From contig CAZWXH010000072.1 of assembly GCA_964637725.1 (NCBI GenBank), forward strand, positions 1-9,028: 9,028 nucleotides of DNA, given 5' to 3'. The position numbers and the translations under genes are program-made. Source of the DNA: CAZWXH01 sp964637725. Lineage in GTDB: Bacteria; Bacillota_I; Bacilli_A; Erysipelotrichales; Coprobacillaceae. The notes below the pieces were generated by a model. That model did not search any database and was not told the origin of the DNA. It saw only the letters and a list, made by a program, of their open reading frames with translations. This document shows, one piece after another, positions 1 to 6,394 of this stretch; position 1 is the stretch's first letter, and every line of letters starts with the position of its first letter.

Positions 1-823
1 TCTTGTGTGTATAGTCATCATGCCACTGTAGATAATTTAAAAATCCTCCTATTGTTACTTTATAATCTTCTCCATCACTTTTGATCTCCTCAAACTTCAC
101 TTGAAAGTTAATTGATGTGACAAAATCTAAATGTTCTTCCCTCATATATAGAGTACCTTGATAATATTCTCCCCCATTGTTTTCAATCCATGATTTTGCT
201 GTTGGGGCATAATATGTATATTCTTTTTTTGGATTAGTTTCGGGCATTGGCTCTGGTGTTGGTTTGATATCAGGTTTTGATTCTGGTGTTGGCGTTGGTT
301 TAGTTGGTTGTGCTGCACCTCCTGTTGTAGACTTTTTTGTTTTCTCATCTAATGCAGCTTTAGAGTCTTGCGAATTATTATGAGCATTTTTATTTGTAGT
401 CACATTGTTCGTGGTTTTATTTTCTTCTGTATTCTTATCATCATTTTTTTCTTGCTCTATAATATGAATTTTACATATCTTTTCTTTTCCATATACTTTC
501 ACAATAACTTCTGTTTCTCCTGATTGAAGACCAGTTACTACTCCCTTTTCATCTACTGAGGCTATTTTCGAATTTTTTACCACAAAATTTGTGTTTTGTA
601 AATCTGCATCATTTACCTCTATTTGTTTGTTTTCATTAATGTTTATTTCTAGCTCTTCGCTTATTGTAAAGTCCTCTTTCACCTCCTCAATATCTCGACT
701 TTTATTAGGCTCGCTTGATTGGTTATAAACTGTGTATAGACCAAATGTTATCACAAGTATAAAACTCATAATAACACCTGCTAAAACTTGCTTGTTTTTT
801 AATATTTCTCTTTTTTTCTTCAT
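1..823 (-). CDS. Partial membrane-anchored/secreted protein with Big_2-like Ig domain and Thr/Pro linker (N-terminal 274 aa)
   Basis: An open frame starts with ATG at 823 and runs without a stop through the left edge, so the C-terminus is missing. The start is fixed by AGGAGG at 834-839, 10 nt upstream. Residues 1-11 are basic (MKKKREILKNK) and residues 13-33 form one hydrophobic segment, so this is a signal anchor or uncleaved signal peptide; I see no lipobox. Residues about 51-122 resemble a bacterial Ig-like Big_2 domain, including SKIASVDEKGVVTGLQSGE at about 94-112 and ending with repeated beta-type hydrophobic patterns. A polar Asn/Lys/Glu-rich spacer (123-170) and a Thr/Pro-rich linker with PTPTPE and PTPEP (171-200) follow. 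A new domain then begins near residue 201 and is cut off; I do not recognise it. The layout suggests an extracellular protein tethered at its N-terminus. Function is unknown, and a sortase signal could lie beyond the window. Confidence 0.8.
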   Translation of the reverse strand, partial: MKKKREILKNKQVLAGVIMSFILVITFGLYTVYNQSSEPNKSRDIEEVKEDFTISEELEININENKQIEVNDADLQNTNFVVKNSKIASVDEKGVVTGLQSGETEVIVKVYGKEKICKIHIIEQEKNDDKNTEENKTTNNVTTNKNAHNNSQDSKAALDEKTKKSTTGGAAQPTKPTPTPESKPDIKPTPEPMPETNPKKEYTYYAPTAKSWIENNGGEYYQGTLYMREEHLDFVTSINFQVKFEEIKSDGEDYKVTIGGFLNYLQWHDDYTHK

Positions 824-1142
824 TTCATCCTCTCCTCCTAACTACTCATAGTCTATCACACCATTTTTTCGCAAATAGATTTTTGTTTTCAATTAATATT
901 ATTGCTTTTCAACATTGAAACATTATAATAATAAATTATTTTACTATGTGACTTAATACCCTCACATGTATATAAATATGATTTTATATTCCCTATGCAA
1001 ATATTAGATTACTTCCAAAATTCATAGGAGAAATCAGTTATATTCAAATGTAGAATGAAAGGTTGCAAGACTTGCAAGTTTATTTAGTTTTTTAGAATCA
1101 CTGAGATATTTAAAGAAAACTTACCATCATATATACTAAAAT
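824..1142. other. AT-rich intergenic spacer with no gene
   Basis: This spacer between the surface-protein gene and the rsmG terminator shows no credible reading frame on either strand. It should hold the promoter of the surface-protein gene. The only good -10 match on the minus strand is TATAAT at 922-927, but its best -35 candidate (GTCACA at 947-952, 19 nt away) is poor, and it would give a leader of roughly 90 nt. A short direct repeat, TTGCAAG, occurs twice near 1063-1078. I see nothing else. Confidence 0.5.
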
Positions 1143-1186
1143 ATAAGGAATACAATGATACTTTTGAGTACCATTGTATTCCTTAT
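1143..1186 (-). terminator. Intrinsic terminator after rsmG
   Basis: A perfect 15-bp stem (1143-1157 with 1172-1186) is extended by a mismatch and three more pairs around a 6-nt loop (1162-1167). It lies 15 nt downstream of the rsmG stop codon. On the minus strand the hairpin is followed by the moderately T-rich sequence ATTTTAG. The stem is AT-rich, apart from the paired GG/CC near its base. The plus-strand side is also followed by T-rich sequence, but no plus-strand gene reads into it. It most likely ends the mnmG-rsmG transcript. Confidence 0.75.
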
Positions 1187-1200
1187 TTTATTGCATTCAT

Positions 1201-1905
1201 TTATAAAGGTTTTTTCTTAATCTTTCCAAATACTCTAGGATATGTTTTTGGTGTTGGTTTTACTTTATGAATATAAATATTACATCTATGATCATTTTCA
1301 TCATTTAATGTAAAATTATCTTCTTTTACAATCTTTCCACCTAATTTTTCAATCCCTTGTTTTGCTTCTAATAGTTCTTCTTTTGCCTTTAAACCTTTTA
1401 GTGTAATAAAATAACCATTTAATTTAACTAAAGGTAAACACAACTCATCAAGTATATTTAACCTTGCGACTGCTCTTGCAGTCACAATATCAAATGATTC
1501 TCTATGTTCAATAGCGTATTCCTCTGCCCTTGCACTTATTGGATTAACATTTGTAAGACCTAATACTTCTGTTAAATGGTTTAGAAATGTTATCCTTTTT
1601 GTGAGCGAATCAACAATTGTAATTTTTAAATCAGGATAAACTATTTTCAATGGAATCGAAGGGAATCCAGCTCCAGCTCCAATATCACATAATGATTGAT
1701 CATTGAGTTTATAATCAAATGCTATTGTTAAAGAATCATAAAAATGTTTCAAATATACATCTTCTTTATCAGTAATTGCTGTTAGATTCATTTTTTCATT
1801 CCATTCAACTAAAGTATGAAAATATAATTCAAATTGATGGATTTGATTATCACTTAATTCTATTCCTTTTTCTTTTAATGCTTTTAAGAATTGTTCTTGA
1901 TTCAT
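1201..1905 (-). CDS. rsmG: 16S rRNA (guanine-N7)-methyltransferase RsmG (GidB)
   Basis: The 234-aa product is the usual size for RsmG. This enzyme uses S-adenosylmethionine to make m7G in the 530 loop of 16S rRNA (G527 in E. coli numbering) and acts in the cytoplasm. The class I methyltransferase motif DIGAGAGFP is at residues 74-82. The acidic end of the next strand is IVDS at 97-100. The RsmG-typical TARAVA is at 142-147, and the C-terminus ends in the family-like basic KIKKKPL. The N-terminal segment LVEWNEKMNLTAI is also typical. ATG at 1905 has GGAG at 1911-1914. The mnmG stop codon ends at 1915, directly against this Shine-Dalgarno, so the two genes are probably translationally coupled. 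The gidA-gidB order is conserved widely in bacteria. Family knowledge: loss of RsmG gives low-level streptomycin resistance. Confidence 0.96.
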   Translation of the reverse strand: MNQEQFLKALKEKGIELSDNQIHQFELYFHTLVEWNEKMNLTAITDKEDVYLKHFYDSLTIAFDYKLNDQSLCDIGAGAGFPSIPLKIVYPDLKITIVDSLTKRITFLNHLTEVLGLTNVNPISARAEEYAIEHRESFDIVTARAVARLNILDELCLPLVKLNGYFITLKGLKAKEELLEAKQGIEKLGGKIVKEDNFTLNDENDHRCNIYIHKVKPTPKTYPRVFGKIKKKPL

Positions 1906-1914
1906 ATAAACTCC

Positions 1915-3768
1915 TTAATAATTTTGTTTTAAGTGAATCAATAAAACAGATATATCTGCTGGATTGATTCCTGATATTCTTGATGCTTGAGCTATTGTTA
2001 GTGGTCTAATTAAAGATAACTTTTGTTTTGCTTCTAATGATAAATTTAAGATTTCTTCATAATTAATATCAAGAGGAATTTGTTTTTCTTCCATTTTCTT
2101 TTGTTTTTCAACCTGTCTTAATGCTTTATCAATATATCCTTTATACTTGATGAGAATCGTTACTCTTTTTTCTTCTTCTAAAGTTAAATTCGCATCATCT
2201 ATAAAAGGTTTAATCTTGAAATAGTCCAACTCTGGTCTTTGTAATAATGATTTAGCACTTATTCCTTCAGTTAGTCGTGATGATCCTAAAGATTCAATTG
2301 TCTCATTGATTTCATGTTTAGGAGTGAAACGAATACTGTCCAATCTTTCAATTTCATCATGAATACGCTTCATTTTATCAAGATAATCTTGATAAGCTTT
2401 ATCACTAACTAAATGAACATCATGTCCATATTTCCTTAATCTTTCATCAGCATTATCATGTCTAAGTAATAAACGATATTCTGCTCTTGAAGTTAACATT
2501 CGATATGGTTCTTTCGTTCCTTTTGTAACTAAGTCATCTATCATAACACCTATATAAGCTTCATCTCTTTTTAAGATAAGCGGGTTTTCTTTATTTAATT
2601 TTTTAACAGCATTAATCCCTGCAATTAATCCCTGGGCTGCTGCTTCTTCATATCCACTTGTTCCATTGATTTGGCCTGCTGTAAATAAGTTTTTAATAAT
2701 CATTGTTTCAAGTGATGGCCATAGTTGTAAAGGATCAATAGCATCATATTCTATAGCGTATGCATATTTTAAGATCTTACAGTTTTCTAATCCTGGAATT
2801 GTTCTTATCATTTCTTCTTGGACATCATGAGGTAATGATGTTGAAAAACCTTGAACATAGATTGTGTTTAATTCTTTTGATTCTGGTTCTAAGAATATTT
2901 GATGTTGAGGTTTATCTGAGAATTTGACAATTTTGTCTTCAATAGATGGACAATATCTAGGTCCTATTCCTTTGACTATACCTGAATACATACTTGATCT
3001 ATGTAAGTTATCTTTTATTATTTGATGAGTTGTTTCATTTGTATATGTTAAGTAACAAGGAGTTTGTTGATCAATAGGAATATATGTGTTGGTTTCATAG
3101 CTAAATGATAATGGTTCATCAGTTCCTGGTTGTAGTTGAGTTTTTGAATAATCAACACTATTCATTTCTACTCTAGGCGGTGTTCCTGTTTTCAATCTTT
3201 GAATTGTAAAACCTAACTCTTTTAAATGATCAGATAAAAACAATGATTGTCTTTCTTGATCAGGACCGATTGGTGTTTTCGTATCTCCTACTAACACTTC
3301 TGATTTTAAATAAGTCCCTGTTGTTAAGATAACTATTTCTGATTTATATGAAATACCTGTATCTAAAGTTACCCCTTTAACTATTTCATTATCAATAATT
3401 AAATGTTCTACCATACCTTCAACAATATCAAGATTATTTTGTTTTTTTAAGATATCTTGCATATATCTAGGATAAGTCATTTTATCTGCTTGAGCACGTA
3501 ATGATTGAACACCAGGTCCTTTGGCAGTATTTAACATCTTCATTTGAAGATATGTCGCATCTGCAGTTTTTCCCATTTGTCCACCAAGTGCATCAACTTC
3601 TCTGACAATGATTCCTTTAGCAGGTCCACCAATAGATGTATTGCATGGTAAAGATCCCACATTATCAAAATGTGAAGTAATAAGTAATGTTTTCTTTCCA
3701 GTTCTTGCTGGAGCTAAACAAGCTTCAATTCCCGCATGTCCTCCCCCTACAACAATAACATCATACAT
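1915..3768 (-). CDS. mnmG: tRNA uridine-5-carboxymethylaminomethyl modification enzyme MnmG (GidA), FAD-binding subunit
   Basis: The product is about 617 aa, the normal length for MnmG. With MnmE it installs the cmnm5 group on U34 of certain tRNAs, using FAD and a methylene-folate one-carbon donor. The FAD-binding Rossmann motif GGGHAG is at residues 8-13. The conserved block PCNTSIGGPAKG is at 41-52, with Cys42 in the position of a redox cysteine, and is followed by VREVDALGGQMGK. A second conserved cysteine lies in RYCPSIEDK, followed by KTGTPPR-type and RPELDY-type motifs and the helical MnmE-binding C-terminus. I chose ATG at 3768 over a TTG at 3825. The ATG has GGAG at 3778-3781 with 9-nt spacing and the family motif begins right after it. 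The TTG lacks a Shine-Dalgarno and lies inside the predicted promoter. rsmG follows with 9 nt between the genes; mnmE is not in this window. Confidence 0.97.
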   Translation of the reverse strand: MYDVIVVGGGHAGIEACLAPARTGKKTLLITSHFDNVGSLPCNTSIGGPAKGIIVREVDALGGQMGKTADATYLQMKMLNTAKGPGVQSLRAQADKMTYPRYMQDILKKQNNLDIVEGMVEHLIIDNEIVKGVTLDTGISYKSEIVILTTGTYLKSEVLVGDTKTPIGPDQERQSLFLSDHLKELGFTIQRLKTGTPPRVEMNSVDYSKTQLQPGTDEPLSFSYETNTYIPIDQQTPCYLTYTNETTHQIIKDNLHRSSMYSGIVKGIGPRYCPSIEDKIVKFSDKPQHQIFLEPESKELNTIYVQGFSTSLPHDVQEEMIRTIPGLENCKILKYAYAIEYDAIDPLQLWPSLETMIIKNLFTAGQINGTSGYEEAAAQGLIAGINAVKKLNKENPLILKRDEAYIGVMIDDLVTKGTKEPYRMLTSRAEYRLLLRHDNADERLRKYGHDVHLVSDKAYQDYLDKMKRIHDEIERLDSIRFTPKHEINETIESLGSSRLTEGISAKSLLQRPELDYFKIKPFIDDANLTLEEEKRVTILIKYKGYIDKALRQVEKQKKMEEKQIPLDINYEEILNLSLEAKQKLSLIRPLTIAQASRISGINPADISVLLIHLKQNY

Positions 3769-3777
3769 AATTTCCAA

Positions 3778-3784
3778 CTCCTTT
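3778..3784 (-). promoter_or_regulatory. Shine-Dalgarno of mnmG (decides the start)
   Basis: AAAGGAG lies 9 nt upstream of the ATG at 3768. The alternative in-frame TTG at 3825 has no comparable site, so this element supports the shorter 617-aa protein. Confidence 0.8.
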
Positions 3785-3796
3785 AATTGCTCTTCA

Positions 3797-3825
3797 ATAT
3801 TAGCACAAATTGTATTGTTTATCAA
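3797..3825 (-). promoter_or_regulatory. Predicted sigma-A promoter of the mnmG-rsmG operon
   Basis: On the minus strand, TTGATA (3825-3820) is followed by a 17-nt spacer and TAATAT (3802-3797). The TGC just before the -10 box makes it an extended -10 (TGnTAATAT). Transcription would start near 3790, about 22 nt before the mnmG ATG. This leaves just enough leader for the ribosome binding site. Confidence 0.6.
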
Positions 3826-3847
3826 TTTTAATTGTATGTGTTATAAT
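3819..3847 (+). promoter_or_regulatory. Predicted sigma-A promoter of the CoA-binding protein gene
   Basis: A perfect TATAAT at 3842-3847 is preceded by TGT, giving an extended -10. The -35 candidate TTATCA (3819-3824) is 17 nt upstream and matches 4 of 6 consensus bases. Transcription would begin near 3854, within or just before the GGAGGTG ribosome binding site at 3854-3860, so the leader is very short. The -35 box overlaps that of the divergent mnmG promoter. Confidence 0.6.
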
Positions 3848-3865
3848 GTTAGTGGAGGTGGTTGC

Positions 3866-4243
3866 ATGAACCCAAAAGAAATTTTACAAAAATACTATCA
3901 TATTGCAGTTATTGGTGTATCTACAAACAAGGATAAGTTTGGATATAAAGTATTCCAAAGACTTATTGATAGAGGATATGATGTCTATGGTGTCTCACCT
4001 ATTTATGATAAAGTTGATGACTATAATCTTTATTCTTCTTTAGAAGCTATTAATGGTCCGATTGACGTTGCTGTCTTTGTTGTAAAAAAAGAACATGCCT
4101 ATAGTTATGTAGATGAAATGAGTGCTATTGGTATTCATTATGCATGGATGCAACCCAATACATATGATGATGAACTATTAGAATATATGAAAGATAATGG
4201 CATTACTCCAATACTTGCTTGTGTATTAGTTGAAACAGCTTAA
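3866..4243 (+). CDS. CoA-binding domain protein (YccU/YneT-like)
   Basis: This small 125-aa protein consists of one Rossmann-like CoA_binding domain of the kind found in the succinyl-CoA synthetase alpha subunit and in stand-alone YccU/YneT-type proteins. Residues 13-26 (IAVIGVSTNKDKFG) are the nucleotide-binding turn with the family GxS...K.G pattern. They are followed by an amphipathic helix, YDVYGVSP, and PIDVAVFVV, the next predicted strand. The C-terminal half contains the WMQPNTYDDELLEY segment and a conserved-position cysteine at ILACVLVE. ATG at 3866 has GGAGG 7 nt upstream; longer frames upstream are antisense to mnmG and lack such a site. It is divergent from mnmG and converges on the AlbA_2-type gene. 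The biochemical role of the stand-alone family is poorly defined; CoA binding is inferred from the domain only. Confidence 0.85.
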   Translation: MNPKEILQKYYHIAVIGVSTNKDKFGYKVFQRLIDRGYDVYGVSPIYDKVDDYNLYSSLEAINGPIDVAVFVVKKEHAYSYVDEMSAIGIHYAWMQPNTYDDELLEYMKDNGITPILACVLVETA

Positions 4244-4286
4244 GAAGAAATGTTTTATGGACATATTATTAATAAAATAAAAAAAA

Positions 4287-4318
4287 CTTAAAGATTGAAA
4301 TAGTCTTTAAGATTTTTT
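4287..4318. terminator. Bidirectional intrinsic terminator between convergent genes
   Basis: The stem CTTAAAGA (4287-4294) pairs with TCTTTAAG (4304-4311), with a further wobble and A-T pair around a GAAAT loop. A T6 run follows on the plus strand (4313-4318). A run of A's precedes it (4279-4286), which gives a T-run on the minus strand. It therefore can serve both the CoA-binding gene (stop at 4243) and the converging ATPase-like gene (stop at 4342). Confidence 0.75.
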
Positions 4319-4341
4319 ATTATTGTTTAGTTATCAAAATA

Positions 4342-5847
4342 TTAATCATTTTTATAGACTATTTTCAAGAGACTTTTTGCTGAAAATTTACTTTCGTTGC
4401 TATAATAAGATATTATTTCTTCACTAATCATTTGTGAAACCACATCCCTAAAAACCTTTGAAGGTCTCCCAGAGTATCCAAGAGATTCATATAAAGTATT
4501 TAATGATTTTTCTTCATCCTTTAAACTTTGTAATATTAATTCTTTAATTTCATCACGTGTTTTTGTTTTTTTACTTTTTAAATTTTGATCTATTTTTGAA
4601 ATAAAACTTTGATGAATATCCATAATTACTGAAAAGAAAGTCCTATCCTCATCTGTCAATAATTTAGGTAATGGAGATCCGTTTTTTTTAATTGCATCAA
4701 TTGCTGTTGGAATTCCAGTATTTCTCCCTTCAATTAAATGCAATTCTTTAAGAAAGTCTCCAATTCTGCGATTTCTATAACGTCTTGCTCGTATTTTATA
4801 ATTGCAAATATCTTCATCTGAAATAGATCTATCTGGCCCAGGCAAACTCGTTATTTCGATTTTTTCTCTTTCTATTCTCACGGTAATTGGTTCATGAATT
4901 TGATAAGATTTATGGTAAATAGCATTTGAAAGAAATTCTTCAATAGCATCATAACTATAATTAAATACTCTCTTTGCTTCAGCTTCGCCTGATACTTTAA
5001 ACACTTTTTCCACAATTATATTGTTTTTAATAAACATTAATGCATCTTTCAATTGTTGATCAATTGGACCTGAGAACATTCTCTCTTCCATCCCTTGACC
5101 AGTTGGATCAGGAATATGTACTATTTCAATTCTTGAATACGGGAAAAACATTTCTGGATTATCATTGAAGAATAAAAGTCCAACATTTAATGGTTTATAA
5201 TACTCTGCTGGTCCATCAGCCAATCTCAAATCTCTTGCTAGTTCTTCAACACTCATACCATTAGAAGTTTGATATAAGTTACTATCTATTTGTGATAAAT
5301 AATTTCTAATAATTGGATGTTTTAAGTCTGAAATATTTGACATCATATTCACTCTATCATCAAAGGGGATATTGTGTGAAAGACTGTTTAATTCTCTTAT
5401 ATCATTTGGGGTTGCTTCTATTGTACTAGCAAGTTTCCGAATATAATATTTTCGGTCACTATTTTTAGAAGTCGGTTTACTTGGACATAGATACGGTCTC
5501 TCATAACCACCAGGTACCCATATTAATAAAAGCATTACCCCATTATAGTAAATGGGTTGTGAGATTGGCACAAATGAGGGTTTTAATAATTTGCAATAAT
5601 TAAGTAATTCTTTTTGAATTCTATCAATCGAGTTACTAGAGATGCCTTTAATTGGATATTTTATTCTACCGTTATCTTCCTTTATACCAATTATAATATA
5701 TCCACCGCCCCAATTATCAATATCATTTGCAAAAGCACTAACTGTTTTTAGTGTGCTGTCGGGATTCCAATCCTCTTTAAATTCTATTCTTGCCCATTCA
5801 ACAACATTTTAATTCAATAGTTTTTCAATAGTTATTGGTATTGCCAT
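4342..5847 (-). pseudogene. AlbA_2/Schlafen-type divergent ATPase, transcriptional-regulator-like (COG2865-like), interrupted by one in-frame TAA
   Basis: The frame runs from ATG at 5847 (GGAG at 5856-5859, 8-nt spacing) to TAA at 4342, 501 codons before the stop, with a single TAA at codon 13 (5809-5811). Before the stop it reads MAIPITIEKLLN and after it NVVEWARIEFKEDWNPDS. This matches the start of AlbA_2 proteins of this family without any indel. The AlbA_2 domain (about 14-120) includes SAFANDIDNWGGGYIIIGI. A GHKL-like divergent ATPase region has EEFLSNAIYHKSY (about 303-315), SLPGPD (about 334-339) and EGRNTGIPTA (about 373-382). A winged-helix-like C-terminus spans about 433-492. Everything downstream of the stop looks intact, so the lesion is recent, a sequence error, or tolerated. 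Internal initiation at GTG 5571 would drop most of AlbA_2. Family members are often called ATP-binding or HTH regulators and are common in accessory and defence-rich regions; the role here is unknown. Confidence 0.8.
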
Positions 5848-5853
5848 ATAAAT

Positions 5854-5862
5854 CTCTCCTTT
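5854..5862 (-). promoter_or_regulatory. Shine-Dalgarno of the interrupted ATPase gene
   Basis: AAAGGAGAG lies 6 nt upstream of ATG 5847, and its GGAG core lies 8 nt upstream. This strong site marks 5847 as the true start, and hence the TAA at 5809-5811 as a premature stop rather than the end of an unrelated short ORF. Confidence 0.75.
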
Positions 5863-5884
5863 ATAAGTGCTTTGATTTTCAGCA

Positions 5885-6070
5885 GACTTTACCGGCGACT
5901 TTACCGGCGACTTTACCGGCGACTTTANNNNNNNNNNNNNNNNNNNNNNNNNNNNNNNNNNNNNNNNNNNNNNNNNNNNNNNNNNNNNNNNNNNNNNNNN
6001 NNNNNNNNNNNNNNNNNNNNNNNNNNNGACTTTACCGGCGACTTTACCGGCGACTTTACCGGCGACTTTA
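5885..6070. repeat. 12-bp GC-rich tandem repeat array, interrupted by an assembly gap
   Basis: The unit GACTTTACCGGC is repeated exactly. There are three full copies plus GACTTTA at 5885-5927, then 100 N, then three full copies plus GACTTTA at 6028-6070. All visible copies are identical. The unit is 7/12 GC, in sharp contrast to the surrounding AT-rich DNA, and contains the self-complementary CCGG. On the minus strand the three frames read KVAG, KSPV or SRR-stop. The KSPV frame continues open into the start of the ATPase gene. The array lies between a predicted promoter and the ribosome binding site of that gene. True copy number cannot be read because of the gap. Confidence 0.95.
5928..6027. 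other. Assembly gap of exactly 100 N inside the tandem array
   Basis: The N run is exactly 100 long, the usual placeholder for a gap of unknown size. An uninterrupted array would need a gap of 5 plus a multiple of 12 bases, and 100 does not fit (the nearest value is 101). The length is therefore either arbitrary or the array is interrupted. The gap may hide many repeat copies or non-repeat DNA. Confidence 0.95.
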
Positions 6071-6077
6071 TATTTAT

Positions 6078-6086
6078 AGTATATCA
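6078..6086 (-). promoter_or_regulatory. Possible extended -10 promoter upstream of the array
   Basis: On the minus strand TGATATACT (6086-6078) is an extended -10 with a 5/6 match to TATAAT. The -35 candidate 17 nt upstream (TTTATT) is weak. Transcription would start near 6071, at the very edge of the tandem array. The array would then form most of the 5' leader of the ATPase gene. The region is AT-rich, so chance matches are expected. Confidence 0.35.
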
Positions 6087-6151
6087 ATCTTTACAAAATA
6101 AATAAACATTTTATTTACTTATAGTAAATATTAATTATCTTTAATATCAAT

Positions 6152-6312
6152 CAATATCATAATGAGTCAGGAGCATTAGGTTATACCCTTAGATATTTCC
6201 TAAAAGACATAGATGGTTAAATGAAACTATACAAGAATGGGCACAAAGAAAGCAATTTGAAGAAACTAAGCACTATACATATCCTGAAATTCAATCTATT
6301 TTATTTCGTTAA
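6152..6312 (+). pseudogene. Possible degenerate coding remnant, unrecognised
   Basis: Two overlapping plus-strand frames look coding-like but neither has a proper start. One reads YHNESGALGYTLRYFLKDIDG and stops at 6218-6220. The other, shifted by one base, reads RHRWLNETIQEWAQRKQ and then FEETKHYTYPEIQSILFR before TAA at 6310-6312. Joining them through one frameshift near 6200-6210 gives a continuous protein-like C-terminus of about 53 residues. No ribosome binding site or promoter is visible. This could be the tail of a decayed gene, perhaps part of a mobile element, but I cannot name the family. Chance open frames in AT-rich DNA remain possible. Confidence 0.3.
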
Positions 6313-6331
6313 AATTATAAAAAATATATAT

Positions 6332-6390
6332 CTTAAAGATAAATAAAGTTTTATATAGTATTCATTTTATATACTTTAAGATTTATTTTT
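6332..6390. repeat. Weak inverted repeat, possible plus-strand terminator
   Basis: CTTAAAG (6332-6338) and CTTTAAG (6374-6380) can pair across a 35-nt loop that is itself AT-rich and partly self-complementary. The right arm is followed by ATTTATTTTTT. It resembles the hairpin at 4287-4318 in arm sequence. It could end transcription of the remnant gene at 6152-6312, but the stem is short and the loop long. Confidence 0.3.
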
Positions 6391-6394
6391 TATG

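Noticed and set aside
142..348. Minus-strand Gln/Asn-rich 68-aa open frame
   Set aside because: It lies in another frame inside the Thr/Pro linker region of the surface-protein gene. It has no ribosome binding site, and its composition is a by-product of that linker.
922..952. Promoter for the surface-protein gene
   Set aside because: The TATAAT is perfect but the -35 is weak, spacing is 19 nt and the leader would be long. It is too uncertain to list as a separate site.
1776..1967. Plus-strand 63-aa open frame
   Set aside because: It is antisense to the rsmG start and mnmG end, both strongly supported by motifs, and lacks a ribosome binding site.
3769..3825. 19-residue N-terminal extension of MnmG from a TTG
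   Set aside because: There is no Shine-Dalgarno upstream, the MnmG family starts at MYDVIVVGGG, and the predicted promoter overlaps the extension.
3608..3865. N-terminal extension of the CoA-binding protein
   Set aside because: This part is antisense to the mnmG N-terminus. The ATG at 3866 has a strong ribosome binding site and the family's conserved region starts there.
5885..6070. CRISPR array
   Set aside because: The unit is only 12 bp, copies are directly abutting with no spacers, and no cas gene is present.
5835..6105. Open frames across the tandem array on both strands (LYRR, DFTG, TLPA, KVAG and KSPV repeats)
   Set aside because: They exist because a 12-bp unit keeps several frames open, and they run through 100 N of unknown sequence. 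None has its own supported start; the KSPV frame is discussed only as a curiosity.
6221..6350. Plus-strand short open frame beginning MKLYKNGHKESN
   Set aside because: It has no ribosome binding site and its composition is Lys/Asn/Ile-rich, as expected for chance frames in AT-rich DNA. The alternative frame in the same bases looks more protein-like.
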